From the NCBI GenBank assembly GCA_009767595.1, contig VSDK01007177.1, positions 36,211-100,210 on the forward strand: a stretch of 64,000 bases of DNA, in the 5' to 3' direction. The stretch is from Symbiodinium kawagutii. Taxonomy: Eukaryota > Sar > Dinophyceae > Suessiales > Symbiodiniaceae. This document shows, piece by piece, positions 1 to 8,380 of this stretch; position 1 is the stretch's first letter; the number at the start of each line of letters is the position of its first letter. Below the pieces are notes generated by a model. That model searched no databases. It was not told where the DNA came from and worked only from the letters and a program-made list of their open reading frames with translations. The position numbers and the translations under genes were made by a program.

Positions 1-138
1 CCGAGCTGTACTTCCCTCTGTAACCTTACAAAGAATCCCATAGGAACACCGAGACGCTCCAGGTGCCAGGGATCGCGTTGGCAGCCTGCTGGGCACGGAG
101 ACTGCTGCAGCAGCGAGGCCGGGGTACCAGTGAGAGCA

Positions 139-490
139 CTGAGAAACAGAGAAAGAGAGAGAGAGAGAGAAAATAGAATGGGGAAAAGAAAAGAAAAGAA
201 CAGAACAGAAGAGAAGAGAAGAGAATAGAGAATAGAGAGATAGAGAGAGAGAAGACAGAAAAAAAGCAAAGGAGAGTATAGAGGAGAGAAATAAACAAGA
301 GAGAGAATAGAAGAGAAAAAAGAATATAAAAGAGAAACACAGTATAGAGAATTCTTCTAACGAATCACTAGAGAACAAGAGATAGAAAATAGAACGAGGA
401 AAAGAGAATAAAGCAGAAAAGGAAGTGGAATTATAGAATGGAAGAGATAGAATACTGAACATAGAATAGAGGAGAGGGAGAGAGAGACTG
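139..490. repeat. GA-rich low-complexity tract
   Basis: Seen directly: about 350 bases that are nearly all A and G on the + strand, in irregular GAGA, GAAAA and GAATA runs. The complementary strand gives a long but compositionally trivial Ser/Leu/Phe reading frame, which I do not treat as a gene. Confidence 0.85.
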
Positions 491-2131
491 AGAAACAGAA
501 TGATGGTTGTCACATTGGTCACGTTGGTTTGGGTCGAAGCCAGCGTTCCAGGAGTTTTTGGAAGAAAGCTCCTGCGAAATCTCTTCGGCTACCAGCGGAC
601 ACAGGCAGGGCAGGATGGAAAAGTTCGGAGGTTCCCCAGACGATTTCTCACTTCAAGAACAGCAAAAGTTGTGCCCGTTTAGAGCCATGGTGCTGGTGTG
701 GGTTCCACTGCCATCAGGGCTGTTCCAGTTTGTGCCCTGGATTTCAGAGGTGCCCCTGGTAGTATCTAGACCTGCTGGCATAGGCAGCGTCATGCCGTGG
801 GATGATGTAAGCCGCATCTCCTGGTCATGCTTTGAGGCTGTTGCGAATTTCGAGTGAAGCGTCACTGGCGCTGGGAGCAGATGATTGAGGAGCCGCTGCT
901 TGTTGCAAGCGCTGGCTGTACAACCCACCGCAATCTTAGCCAGGAGTAGTTTAACGGGCTCACGAACCAATAACCATGGCGAAAAATACAATACATCGTT
1001 GAAGGGCCGTTTACCACGGTGAAAAGCATCAGCGGAGCTAGTCCCAAATTCAAGCTGTTGATTGGTTGCAGGAGTGTTGGGATTAGATTTTGATGACTGG
1101 GACCCTAGTTTGGCCGCAAAAACTATGCCATTGGCAGAGACCGCTTCTCCGAAGCCTGTTGTTTAGTGCAAGTGCTGTGCTCCCCGCTGCCAAGGCTTGG
1201 CGTTTTTGAATTCTGCAATTCCACTGGACCGCCCCGGTACCACGCAATCTTCGTTTCATCTCCTGGGGAAGAGGAGTGCTGAGCACCTGGTGCATTTGAA
1301 AACTTGTTGCCATGCGAAAGCATTCGTTTTGAAATGGCCTCGTTTTGTGGAGAAACCATGTATCATTTGTATCATGTGTTTATCAAGGCCCCCAGAAAGC
1401 AGTGAATTTGAAGGTGTCATGCTTGAAGCTTCTCCGATATCACGACACGGAGAGTCACATTTTGCAACAGAAAAAATCGGACTGAGCTCGCAACAGTGGT
1501 CCCATGGCCTCACCAGGAATTTCTTGGATGTTTCAAGACACCCATGGATGCAGCCTTCGCCTGGGATCGCAGAGCACGCGAAGCTCGATGGCCAGTGCAG
1601 AATTCCCCCCGGAATGGAGAGGAGGAGAGTTAGAGCTGAAATGATGTTGCAAAGTGTGCCGAAGTTTCAATCACCATGGAATCTCGAAATGATCCGTAGT
1701 CCATAGATGTCCATAGTGATTGAAACTCACCATGGAATTCTCTAAATGGATCACACAAAGTGTTCTCATCGAATCCACTTTAACATATGGACCTTTCCTT
1801 CAGCCTTGGCCTCGGCACTCTGCAGGAAGCATCAACTTGGTCCGGAGCCTCAGGACTGAAATGGCCTTACTTCCTGAAATATTCCTATGATGGCTCCGAC
1901 AATGCCGATATTCCTATGGCAGAACCTTGCGCACTGATCAGATGACTTCTGATCATTGCAAATGTACATCGTCAAATAATCACATAGTGAAAGATGGGGG
2001 TATATACAAACACATTTATACATATGCAAATATCACCGATCATCTTTGGTGATGCCATGTGACTCTATGCTCTGCCATTGTTTCATCCACACCCTCAGTC
2101 AAGGAACCCTGGACCCTGATGCCTTCCCAGG
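491..2131. other. Host sequence without a firm gene
   Basis: No ORF here is convincing. The stretch lies upstream of the methyltransferase gene, so it may hold its 5' exons. Around 1800-1930 the + strand reads protein-like (a frame containing GLKWPYFLKYSYDGSDN), and 1197-1706 is open on the + strand, but neither matches a family I know. A 17-base imperfect inverted repeat (1665-1681 against 1710-1726, centred on a CCATGG-like core) is followed by a third, direct copy near 1720-1738. Confidence 0.4.
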
Positions 2132-2205
2132 TTGCAAGACAAATTCACCTTCTACAGAGCCAAAGGCGTGGCTGCACACCTGGTGCATTACAAATCCATA
2201 GATTC
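2132..2205 (+). CDS. Candidate upstream exon of the methyltransferase gene
   Basis: After an AG at about 2130 the + strand reads DKFTFYRAKGVAAHLVHYK, which is protein-like, and then runs into an AT-rich stretch typical of an intron. It lies just before the left edge of the tandem duplication and is not part of it, so it would be a single-copy 5' exon. Assignment to the methyltransferase gene rests only on position and strand. I cannot place the donor. Confidence 0.3.
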
Positions 2206-2244
2206 TGTATTTATATACACGTATATGTATACATACTTTTATAT

Positions 2245-2323
2245 TTTCTCTGCTTGCAGGTGGTTGACGGCATGCATAAGCCTTCTCATTCCTTGCCGTC
2301 TTTGTTTCAAGTTCTAAGCAGGT
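2245..2323 (+). repeat. Left end of the tandem duplication (copy 1, part a)
   Basis: These 79 bases match 12093-12171 with one difference (A at 2276, G in the other copy). They contain a pyrimidine-rich tract ending in CAG (AG at 2318-2319 aligned to 12168-12169), which reads as the 3' end of an intron and the acceptor of exon A. In this copy the exon is cut four bases after the acceptor by element A. The sequence left of 2245 has no counterpart before 12093, which fixes this as the duplication breakpoint. Confidence 0.9.
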
Positions 2324-2331
2324 AGGAGCTC

Positions 2332-2676
2332 ATGGAATCTCCGCTTCTGTACGCTGCCTCTGGTGTGATCGCGGGGTGGTTGGCCAGGGATTGGACATAT
2401 CAGCCCCCAGGAAAACCTGAGTGTAACTGCCACTGCAGTTTTTCACCAGTGGGTACCGCTGTTGAGGGTGGATCATCAGTTTCCTGGGTTGTCCTTGCGG
2501 TCATTGCCGTGGGGCTGCTATTGGTGTTTTCGAACACCGCTCTGGCTTTGAAAGTCAACCTCCGTGACACTGGGAGTGGACAGAACCGTGAGTTCCAGTT
2601 TGACGTGAAGGGCAAGAGCAAGGGGTCCTTAGGTATCTACGGGGTACCTAAAGGGCTTCAGATCACCAACAATTGA
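2332..2676 (+). CDS. Element A ORF1: small membrane-type protein
   Basis: A 114-residue ORF starting at the first ATG of the element. Residues 1-20 are moderately hydrophobic. A short Cys/His cluster follows (ECNCHCSFS, about residues 30-38), then a strong membrane segment at about residues 50-73 (VSWVVLAVIAVGLLLVF). The tail is polar, basic and Gly-rich. Its stop overlaps the region just before ORF2, which begins 9 bases later, so the ORFs are tightly packed. I do not recognise a family. A membrane protein at the start of a DIRS-type element is odd. It could instead be a structural or leader protein whose hydrophobic part is not membrane-inserted. Confidence 0.55.
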   Translation: MESPLLYAASGVIAGWLARDWTYQPPGKPECNCHCSFSPVGTAVEGGSSVSWVVLAVIAVGLLLVFSNTALALKVNLRDTGSGQNREFQFDVKGKSKGSLGIYGVPKGLQITNN

Positions 2677-2684
2677 GGGTTGCC

Positions 2685-3947
2685 ATGACTCTGCCCTTGG
2701 GAAGCCTGGGTTACATTGACTACGGAGAACGGCCACGAGTAGTACATGTTAGACTCATTGTGGGACATGTCCGGGACAACGAATACATCATAGTGACGCC
2801 AGATCATGATCTGTACAGTGAGGTGCTGAGTGTGGCTGACAATCCTGACATTGTGAATTTTTGGCCTGGTCCTGGGACTGGGGCCATTCCTCCAGGTGTA
2901 CCTGCCCGATCAGTTTATGGATTTGCCCCCTTATCTGTTGCTGAGCTTACACGGTTCATGTTTCGGGGAAACCAAGAAGCTGAACGCATGCGAGCTGCCC
3001 TTGGCATTGCTCCTGATGCAGCTGCTCCTCCAGCCCCTGCTGGGGGCGCTGCTGGTGGCATAGCTGGTGGTGACGCAGGTGCAGCAGATGCAGGTGGTGT
3101 TGAACGATTTTGGGTTTTGGCTGAAATGGTGACTGGTAAGAAGATTGGTGAACGTGTGGTCCCCTTGGATGGCCACCCCATTGATGGTGGTGTTGGGTTG
3201 ATGCGAATTGCTGATGCTGATGGTGTAGAGAAGCCACGACTCATCCACAGGGTCACTGAAGCTGAGTTGAGCGATTTCTGTGATGGCCGAATTGCCATCG
3301 CTCGCCTTGCAGAAGCCTGTGAAGGCACTGATCGCAGTGCTGGGGAAGATGCCCGTACTCTGGCTGTGAAGTACGGTTTCAACGGAGAACGTCACCGGTC
3401 GTTTCGCGAGTCGGTGAAGGAGTTGCAGCAGACTGACTTCGAAGATTTTCCGTTGGAGCCCAGGACGGCATTGGACTATGTCAGAGCGGTCTCTCAGATC
3501 GCTGAGTCAGCAACGGCTCAGCACCACATGCGGGTGAATTCTTCAGGTGTGCCTCCAGGAGATCGATCGGTGCATGAAGATCAGTTGCTTGCTCGTGTGT
3601 TGGATGCTGCATTGTGCTATGATTCATTGAACATTAGTAATCTGGCATGCATTGAACTGATTTGCCGTCGACGTCAGCTGATTGCCGATGCCCATTCAAG
3701 CAGCCCCAGTCAGCCTTCATATCTGGGAGCGGAATACTACCTGGGCGACACGTACAAAAGTGGGGGTGGCATAGTCACCCCTGCCCTGACTGATTATGTC
3801 AGTCGCAAGATGCAGGCTCAGTCGCAGATCTTGAAGGAGAAGAGGAAGCTCGCTGAAGCTTCCGGCGGCAAGGGTGCGAAAGGAAAACCATCTAACCCCC
3901 CAAAGGCTCCGCCACAGGGAAAGCCTAGTGGGGGTGCCGCTCAGTAG
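2685..3947 (+). CDS. Element A gag-like protein
   Basis: A 420-residue ORF from ATG 2685. The frame is open from 2673, but the earlier codon is TTG. It has an N-terminal globular-looking part (residues 1-100), an Ala/Gly/Pro-rich linker (about 105-140), a middle part rich in charged residues and helix formers (about 145-355), and a basic Lys/Gly/Pro-rich tail after about residue 385 that could bind nucleic acid. No CCHC zinc knuckle is visible. Position before pol and the basic tail suggest the structural (gag) protein. This is inference from order and composition, not from a recognised domain. Confidence 0.6.
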   Translation: MTLPLGSLGYIDYGERPRVVHVRLIVGHVRDNEYIIVTPDHDLYSEVLSVADNPDIVNFWPGPGTGAIPPGVPARSVYGFAPLSVAELTRFMFRGNQEAERMRAALGIAPDAAAPPAPAGGAAGGIAGGDAGAADAGGVERFWVLAEMVTGKKIGERVVPLDGHPIDGGVGLMRIADADGVEKPRLIHRVTEAELSDFCDGRIAIARLAEACEGTDRSAGEDARTLAVKYGFNGERHRSFRESVKELQQTDFEDFPLEPRTALDYVRAVSQIAESATAQHHMRVNSSGVPPGDRSVHEDQLLARVLDAALCYDSLNISNLACIELICRRRQLIADAHSSSPSQPSYLGAEYYLGDTYKSGGGIVTPALTDYVSRKMQAQSQILKEKRKLAEASGGKGAKGKPSNPPKAPPQGKPSGGAAQ

Positions 3948-4019
3948 CCTCCTGTTGGGCCAGCAGGTTTGCAGTGGGCCTGCTGGTGGTGTGATTTTCT
4001 CACTGCCGTGTTTGTCGTG

Positions 4020-7000
4020 ATGGTGAAGCACTGGAGTAGTTCGATTTTTCATGAGCCTCAGCCTGATGGAAGACTTCGTGACCCGTTTCCCTTGCCACGT
4101 TTGAAGGTGCAGGGGGTGGCTGATGATGGTTTGTGTCGGACGACTTGTCGTAGGGTGCTTCGTCGAGGGCACGTGGCTTTGATGACCAACCGCGTGATTG
4201 ACAGTTTGAATTCATTATTTTTTGGGGGGATGAACTACTCCAATGCCCAGGAAGTGGTGTGCCTTGATAGCTTGCCTCTGATTCAGGGAATGGCGATTCG
4301 TGACATCATCACTGCTGTAAAGCGTTTGGGAGTGGGCCCTCCTGCAGACAACTCAGGAGCCTCTAAGGCGCTCCGGGTGGCAGCCTCTGGATACTTTGGT
4401 TCAGAGGCCAGCGTGGGCGATGTGGTTAGCTTGGACTTCAACTGCCTGTCTCTGCCTAGTGTGGGAACAGCTGGTGTGGACCTCCTAGCTGCCCTTGATG
4501 AGCCGATCCGTGGGGTGGTGCAGGATTTTGAGGACCGGATGCTGCAAGATGACTTGACTTGGACTGCGATTTCCCGTGATAGCTCTCACCTTAAGCCCTA
4601 CAATGACCCGTCGTTGAATGATCGTGGCAAGTACCTTTCCTTTTTGAAGCTGCTGCATGATAGGGGGGTGTTGTCCTTTAGCAATAGATGTCGGGGTCGT
4701 GTTGGTGCTTTTACCGTTTCAAAGAAGGATAAGATGATTGATGGTACCCTCCATAAAAGGCAGAGACTTGTGCTTGATTGTAGGCAAACCAATCAACTCT
4801 TCAAACCATCTCCACATACCACTCTGGGAAGCTTGGCAAGTCTGGCAGAGATGGAACTCAAGGAGGGCACCAACTTATATATGAGTGGTGCGGACATACA
4901 AGACTGCTTTTATGCAGTGCATATCCCACCTGCAATGCAGGAATTTTTTTGCCTCGCTTTCGACGTGACGGGGCCGGAAGCTGCTATGATTTCAGGACTG
5001 GGTGAAGACTCTTTTCAACATAACATGTGTTCACCATGCGTTAGCGTTCTTCCAATGGGGTTCTCGTGGAGCTTTTATCTAGTGCAACAAATACATCAGC
5101 AATCAGTGCAGCGTAGCCTTGCTATTTCAGATGAAGCTTTGTTTTTGGACAACCAGCCTGTGCCTAATTTATTGGAACACAAGGTTGCCAGCATGCCATA
5201 TTGTGACAACATTCATTGCATAAGCGTTGACAAGAAGCTGTGTGATGACGCCAAGAACAAAGTCATCAACGATCTGACTGAGCTGGGTTTTTCGATCCAT
5301 GAGGAAGAGGATGCTGCCACATCTTTCTTCACACTGGGTGGAGAAGTGGATGGCGAGGCCGGACAGATTCGTATGACGGCCGAAAGAGCATGGGATCTGA
5401 TTAGAGCTTTTGAGTATGCAGCTACACATGTTATCTCTCCTACGGTCATGCAGAAACTTTTGGGACATGCTATGTTTTTCTCTACTCTACATCGGGGGGG
5501 GATGAGCGTCTTCAGAAGCTGCTATGATTTTGTTGAGAAGGGGGGAGATCCTCGTATGCTCAATCGACGAGAAAGGCATGAATGCATGGTCTTCTCAGGT
5601 CTTATTCCTCTTTTATTTGCAAGTATCCGTCGTCCCTGGAGTGATGACATATTTTGCACTGATGCCAGTCCCGAAGGGTTTGGTGTATGTCAACGGCACT
5701 TGGGCAGTCAAGCTGTTGGCTCTCTTGGCAGGTGGAGCGAGCGCTGGCGTTATCGTCGGCTGGCACCTGATGAGTGGGCTCCAAGGAGGGGAGCCATGGG
5801 GCTCGATCCACTGGTGGATGCTGAGACGGTTTTAGGTTGTGGTGATCCTCATATTGATGGGAATGACTTCGTATTAGATGATGATTTTCCTGAGGTTCCG
5901 GTTGATGTTGTTAGACCTTCTGATTGGAGTACAGTTCTTATGGGCAAATGGAGATCTGGGGAGCATATTACATTGAAAGAGGGGCGAGCCGTGGTGTTGT
6001 GTCTTCGTCGCATGGTTCGCTCAAGCCGACATCGCAACAAACGGCGTGTGATTTTGGTCGACAATTTGGGTTTGGCTTTATGTATTTCCAAAGGTAGGGC
6101 CACGGACTTCAAAATGCTTAGGGTTGCTCAACAAGTGGCTGCACTTTCATTTTTGGGTTCTTTTACATTGAAGTTGCGATGGATTCCATCTGAGCGCAAT
6201 GTCTCCGATGGTCCCTCACGGGGACAAATCAAGCCGGGTCCTTTCAAGCCGACACCCGGTATCGATGAAGAGCAAAGCTCACTCCTGTCCAATCCTTCAG
6301 GGGTCACCGAAGAAGGCAGCCCGTTACAAGGGGAAGAAGCCTCCTGGACCTCTCCCAGTTCAAGAGAAGCTGCCATCCAAGAAGAGGGGTTTGCCAATGG
6401 ATGTAGTGAGGAAGCAGCCCAAAGCCATGAGGACAGTGGGTTGCATGAAGGAGTCGGAAGTGGATGGAATAGGGAAGAGAGCACAAACGAATCGCCTGAC
6501 TGTTCTGGAGCAGAAGTCAATTTCGTCAGAGGTCAGGCACCAGTACCTGGGATACCTGATGAAGTTCGAGAGTTTCTGCCGGGCCAGCGGGTTGAAATGG
6601 CCTTTAGCAAAAGATGTGGACGCCGTTCTTGCAGACTTCTTGGACGTGATGTTCCTCGACAATCGTTCAGCAGCCGAAGGAGAAAAAGTGGTAGCAGCAG
6701 TGGAGTTTCACGATGTGAAGCTGAAGGGCCAATTGACGAGATCAAAGAGGGCATTACGTGGCTGGAGAAAAGAACGGCCCCCTCAGAGCCGTTTGCCGTT
6801 ACCTCGTCTGGTGGCGGCTGGTATGGCGATGATTCTGGCAAGTCAGGGGCTGAGATCGATGGCTTTGAAGGTCATGCTGGACCACGATACGTATATGCGT
6901 CCTGGCGAAAGCATCGACATCAAATGCAAAGACGTCATCCCGCCAGTTGCAGGAGCCGGAAAGCAGTACCGTTGGTACGGGATTGTGATCCGCGACATAG

Positions 7001-8201
7001 CGGATATGAAGCCGGACAAAGCAGGCATCTACGACAACACCATCGCCTTGAACAGTCCAGGAAGAGAGTTCTTGGGGGAGGTGCTGTGGCAGTTGGTGAT
7101 CCAATCCAAGAAGTCCAGCGAGTATGTGTTCCAGTTCACTGCAGCGGAGTTTCGAAAGAAATTTCAGATGGCAGGGGAAAAGCTGAGTCTCAAGAACCTG
7201 CACCCATACCAGTGTCGCCATGGAGGCGCCTCAGAAGACTTGAACAGCGGCGACAGAGATTTTCAACGTGTGAAGATCAGAGGGCGATGGCATACCGCTC
7301 AAAGCGTCAGAAGGTATGCCAAGATTGGCAAGATCCAGAAGCTCATGGTCCAATTGTCTCCGAGTCACTTGGAGTTCTGTCGTTGGTCACTGAAAAACAT
7401 GGAGAAAGTGCTGCGTGGTCAGATGGCCCCTCGAGTCCCTTGAAGGGATTTGGTTGGACTGACATTCTCCAAAAGCGTCAGTTGCCCAAGAAGTTTGGCC
7501 TTGAGATTTTTGCTGGTACAGCAAGGATTTGTAGTGCATTTACAAAGCATGGTTTCGAGTGTTTTCCCATTGATATTTGTCTTTTTCCGTCTCACAATGT
7601 TTTGGACTTGCATGTGGAGCACAAGCTTATTCACCTGTTGCGCACTGGAAGGGTGAAGATGCTGTGGCTGGGAATGCCTTGCACTAGTTTTTCACAAGCT
7701 CGCAAATGGCATGATGATGGTCCAAACCCTCTTCGCGACTATGACAATATTTTTGGGTATCCCTGGTTATCACTTAAGGACAAGATCAAGGTTGCACAAG
7801 GTAACAATCTCTTGCGGTTTTCACTTCGTCTGTTGGAGTTGTGTGAGCAGCTACATATTCCCTATGCTTTGGAGAACCCATACAGTAGTTTTGCATGGCA
7901 CATGCCTCCTATGAGGAGATTTATCTCGCAATACAAGCCGTATGTTGTGACTTTGGATTACTGTTGCTTCGGTGAAGACTGGAAGAAACCAACCACTATC
8001 ATGGGCAATTTCTGGAATGTTCCTATACTTGGTAAACGGTGCACAGGTACCCGCAATATATGTTCGATTACCGGCCATGCACACGTGCCTTTGGCAGGTC
8101 GAGCTCCCAATGGGCTCTTTCGAACTTTGCTGGCTCAGCCCTACCCTTGGGCCTTGGCTGACTTAGTGGCGGGAACTGTGGCCAGAGCCATCAACACCTG
8201 A
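4020..8201 (+). CDS. Element A pol: RT, RNase H and C5-MTase-like domain
   Basis: A 1393-residue ORF from ATG 4020 (open from 3969, but with TTG there). Reverse transcriptase: motif A GADIQDCFYAV (about residue 290), motif B LPMGFSW (about 344), motif C YCDN (about 394). The usual second Asp of YxDD is Asn. RNase H: TDASPEG Asp (about 548), KEG Glu (about 653), VDN Asp (about 680) and a terminal SDGPSRG Asp (about 730). From about residue 727 to 1140 the frame overlaps the recombinase ORF and is low-complexity. The C terminus (about 1161-1390) looks like a C5-cytosine methyltransferase: motif I LEIFAGTARICSAF, motif IV MPCTSFS with the catalytic-type Cys (about 1221), motif VI-like ALENPYSSF (Pro where true enzymes have Val), and a later CCFGEDWKKPT. 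No stops interrupt it. Whether the domain methylates DNA is not shown. Confidence 0.85.
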   Translation: MVKHWSSSIFHEPQPDGRLRDPFPLPRLKVQGVADDGLCRTTCRRVLRRGHVALMTNRVIDSLNSLFFGGMNYSNAQEVVCLDSLPLIQGMAIRDIITAVKRLGVGPPADNSGASKALRVAASGYFGSEASVGDVVSLDFNCLSLPSVGTAGVDLLAALDEPIRGVVQDFEDRMLQDDLTWTAISRDSSHLKPYNDPSLNDRGKYLSFLKLLHDRGVLSFSNRCRGRVGAFTVSKKDKMIDGTLHKRQRLVLDCRQTNQLFKPSPHTTLGSLASLAEMELKEGTNLYMSGADIQDCFYAVHIPPAMQEFFCLAFDVTGPEAAMISGLGEDSFQHNMCSPCVSVLPMGFSWSFYLVQQIHQQSVQRSLAISDEALFLDNQPVPNLLEHKVASMPYCDNIHCISVDKKLCDDAKNKVINDLTELGFSIHEEEDAATSFFTLGGEVDGEAGQIRMTAERAWDLIRAFEYAATHVISPTVMQKLLGHAMFFSTLHRGGMSVFRSCYDFVEKGGDPRMLNRRERHECMVFSGLIPLLFASIRRPWSDDIFCTDASPEGFGVCQRHLGSQAVGSLGRWSERWRYRRLAPDEWAPRRGAMGLDPLVDAETVLGCGDPHIDGNDFVLDDDFPEVPVDVVRPSDWSTVLMGKWRSGEHITLKEGRAVVLCLRRMVRSSRHRNKRRVILVDNLGLALCISKGRATDFKMLRVAQQVAALSFLGSFTLKLRWIPSERNVSDGPSRGQIKPGPFKPTPGIDEEQSSLLSNPSGVTEEGSPLQGEEASWTSPSSREAAIQEEGFANGCSEEAAQSHEDSGLHEGVGSGWNREESTNESPDCSGAEVNFVRGQAPVPGIPDEVREFLPGQRVEMAFSKRCGRRSCRLLGRDVPRQSFSSRRRKSGSSSGVSRCEAEGPIDEIKEGITWLEKRTAPSEPFAVTSSGGGWYGDDSGKSGAEIDGFEGHAGPRYVYASWRKHRHQMQRRHPASCRSRKAVPLVRDCDPRHSGYEAGQSRHLRQHHRLEQSRKRVLGGGAVAVGDPIQEVQRVCVPVHCSGVSKEISDGRGKAESQEPAPIPVSPWRRLRRLEQRRQRFSTCEDQRAMAYRSKRQKVCQDWQDPEAHGPIVSESLGVLSLVTEKHGESAAWSDGPSSPLKGFGWTDILQKRQLPKKFGLEIFAGTARICSAFTKHGFECFPIDICLFPSHNVLDLHVEHKLIHLLRTGRVKMLWLGMPCTSFSQARKWHDDGPNPLRDYDNIFGYPWLSLKDKIKVAQGNNLLRFSLRLLELCEQLHIPYALENPYSSFAWHMPPMRRFISQYKPYVVTLDYCCFGEDWKKPTTIMGNFWNVPILGKRCTGTRNICSITGHAHVPLAGRAPNGLFRTLLAQPYPWALADLVAGTVARAINT
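6199..7443 (+). CDS. Element A tyrosine recombinase (overlaps pol)
   Basis: A 414-residue ORF with its own ATG (6199), in a frame different from pol and lying wholly inside it. The N-terminal 100 residues are basic. About 110-200 resembles an N-terminal core-binding domain. The catalytic half shows the family pattern: Arg in TYMRPGE (residue 234), HPYQCRHGG (His335, Arg340), GRW (Trp364) and the nucleophile Tyr in SVRRYAK (residue 373). In DIRS elements this enzyme integrates a circular DNA copy by strand exchange in place of a DDE integrase. The ORF ends just where the methyltransferase domain begins in the pol frame, so about 1.2 kb is read in two frames. Expression of the internal ORF would need a separate RNA, reinitiation or frameshifting. 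I see nothing that decides which. Confidence 0.85.
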   Translation: MSPMVPHGDKSSRVLSSRHPVSMKSKAHSCPILQGSPKKAARYKGKKPPGPLPVQEKLPSKKRGLPMDVVRKQPKAMRTVGCMKESEVDGIGKRAQTNRLTVLEQKSISSEVRHQYLGYLMKFESFCRASGLKWPLAKDVDAVLADFLDVMFLDNRSAAEGEKVVAAVEFHDVKLKGQLTRSKRALRGWRKERPPQSRLPLPRLVAAGMAMILASQGLRSMALKVMLDHDTYMRPGESIDIKCKDVIPPVAGAGKQYRWYGIVIRDIADMKPDKAGIYDNTIALNSPGREFLGEVLWQLVIQSKKSSEYVFQFTAAEFRKKFQMAGEKLSLKNLHPYQCRHGGASEDLNSGDRDFQRVKIRGRWHTAQSVRRYAKIGKIQKLMVQLSPSHLEFCRWSLKNMEKVLRGQMAPRVP

Positions 8202-8352
8202 TGTTTATAGGTTATGGGATTTGACGACATCAGCACCAATTCATTGAATGAATGGTGCCTCGACGCTCCAGCATTTCGAGTGGTGAAGCCACTCCTTCAA
8301 ACTACTCTTGCTTTGGCATGGTCAGAAAAGGAAGTGCTGGAGCTTGGAAGTC

Positions 8353-8380
8353 ATATATATATATATATACATATATATAA
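8353..8380. repeat. AT microsatellite in the duplicated unit
   Basis: An alternating AT run inside an intron of the methyltransferase gene. An identical run is at 12333-12360 in copy 2. Equal length in both copies suggests a recent duplication, because such runs change length fast. Confidence 0.85.

Larger units (their letters stand above)
2324..8216 (+). mobile_element. DIRS-like YR retroelement A, apparently intact
   Basis: Boundaries come from comparison with the uninterrupted duplicate at 12171/12197: flanks match up to 2323 and again from 8217. The 5893-bp insert holds a small membrane-protein ORF, a gag-like ORF, a pol ORF with reverse transcriptase, RNase H and a C-terminal C5-methyltransferase-like domain, and a tyrosine recombinase ORF overlapping pol in another frame. 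RT, RNase H and tyrosine recombinase without a DDE integrase is the DIRS-type arrangement. No premature stop is seen in any ORF. Unusually, I find no LTR or inverted terminal repeat: ORF1 starts 8 bases after the left edge and pol ends 15 bases before the right edge. The insert replaces 25 bp of target (12172-12196) and makes no target-site duplication. Confidence 0.85.

Noticed and set aside
26-340. Minus-strand 104-codon ORF in the GA-rich tract
   Set aside because: Its Leu/Phe/Ser content comes entirely from the simple repeat.
2915-3395. Overlapping minus-strand ORFs of about 155 codons
   Set aside because: They are shadows of the gag-like ORF of element A (Ala/Gly/Pro-rich sequence leaves the other strand open) and have no domain.
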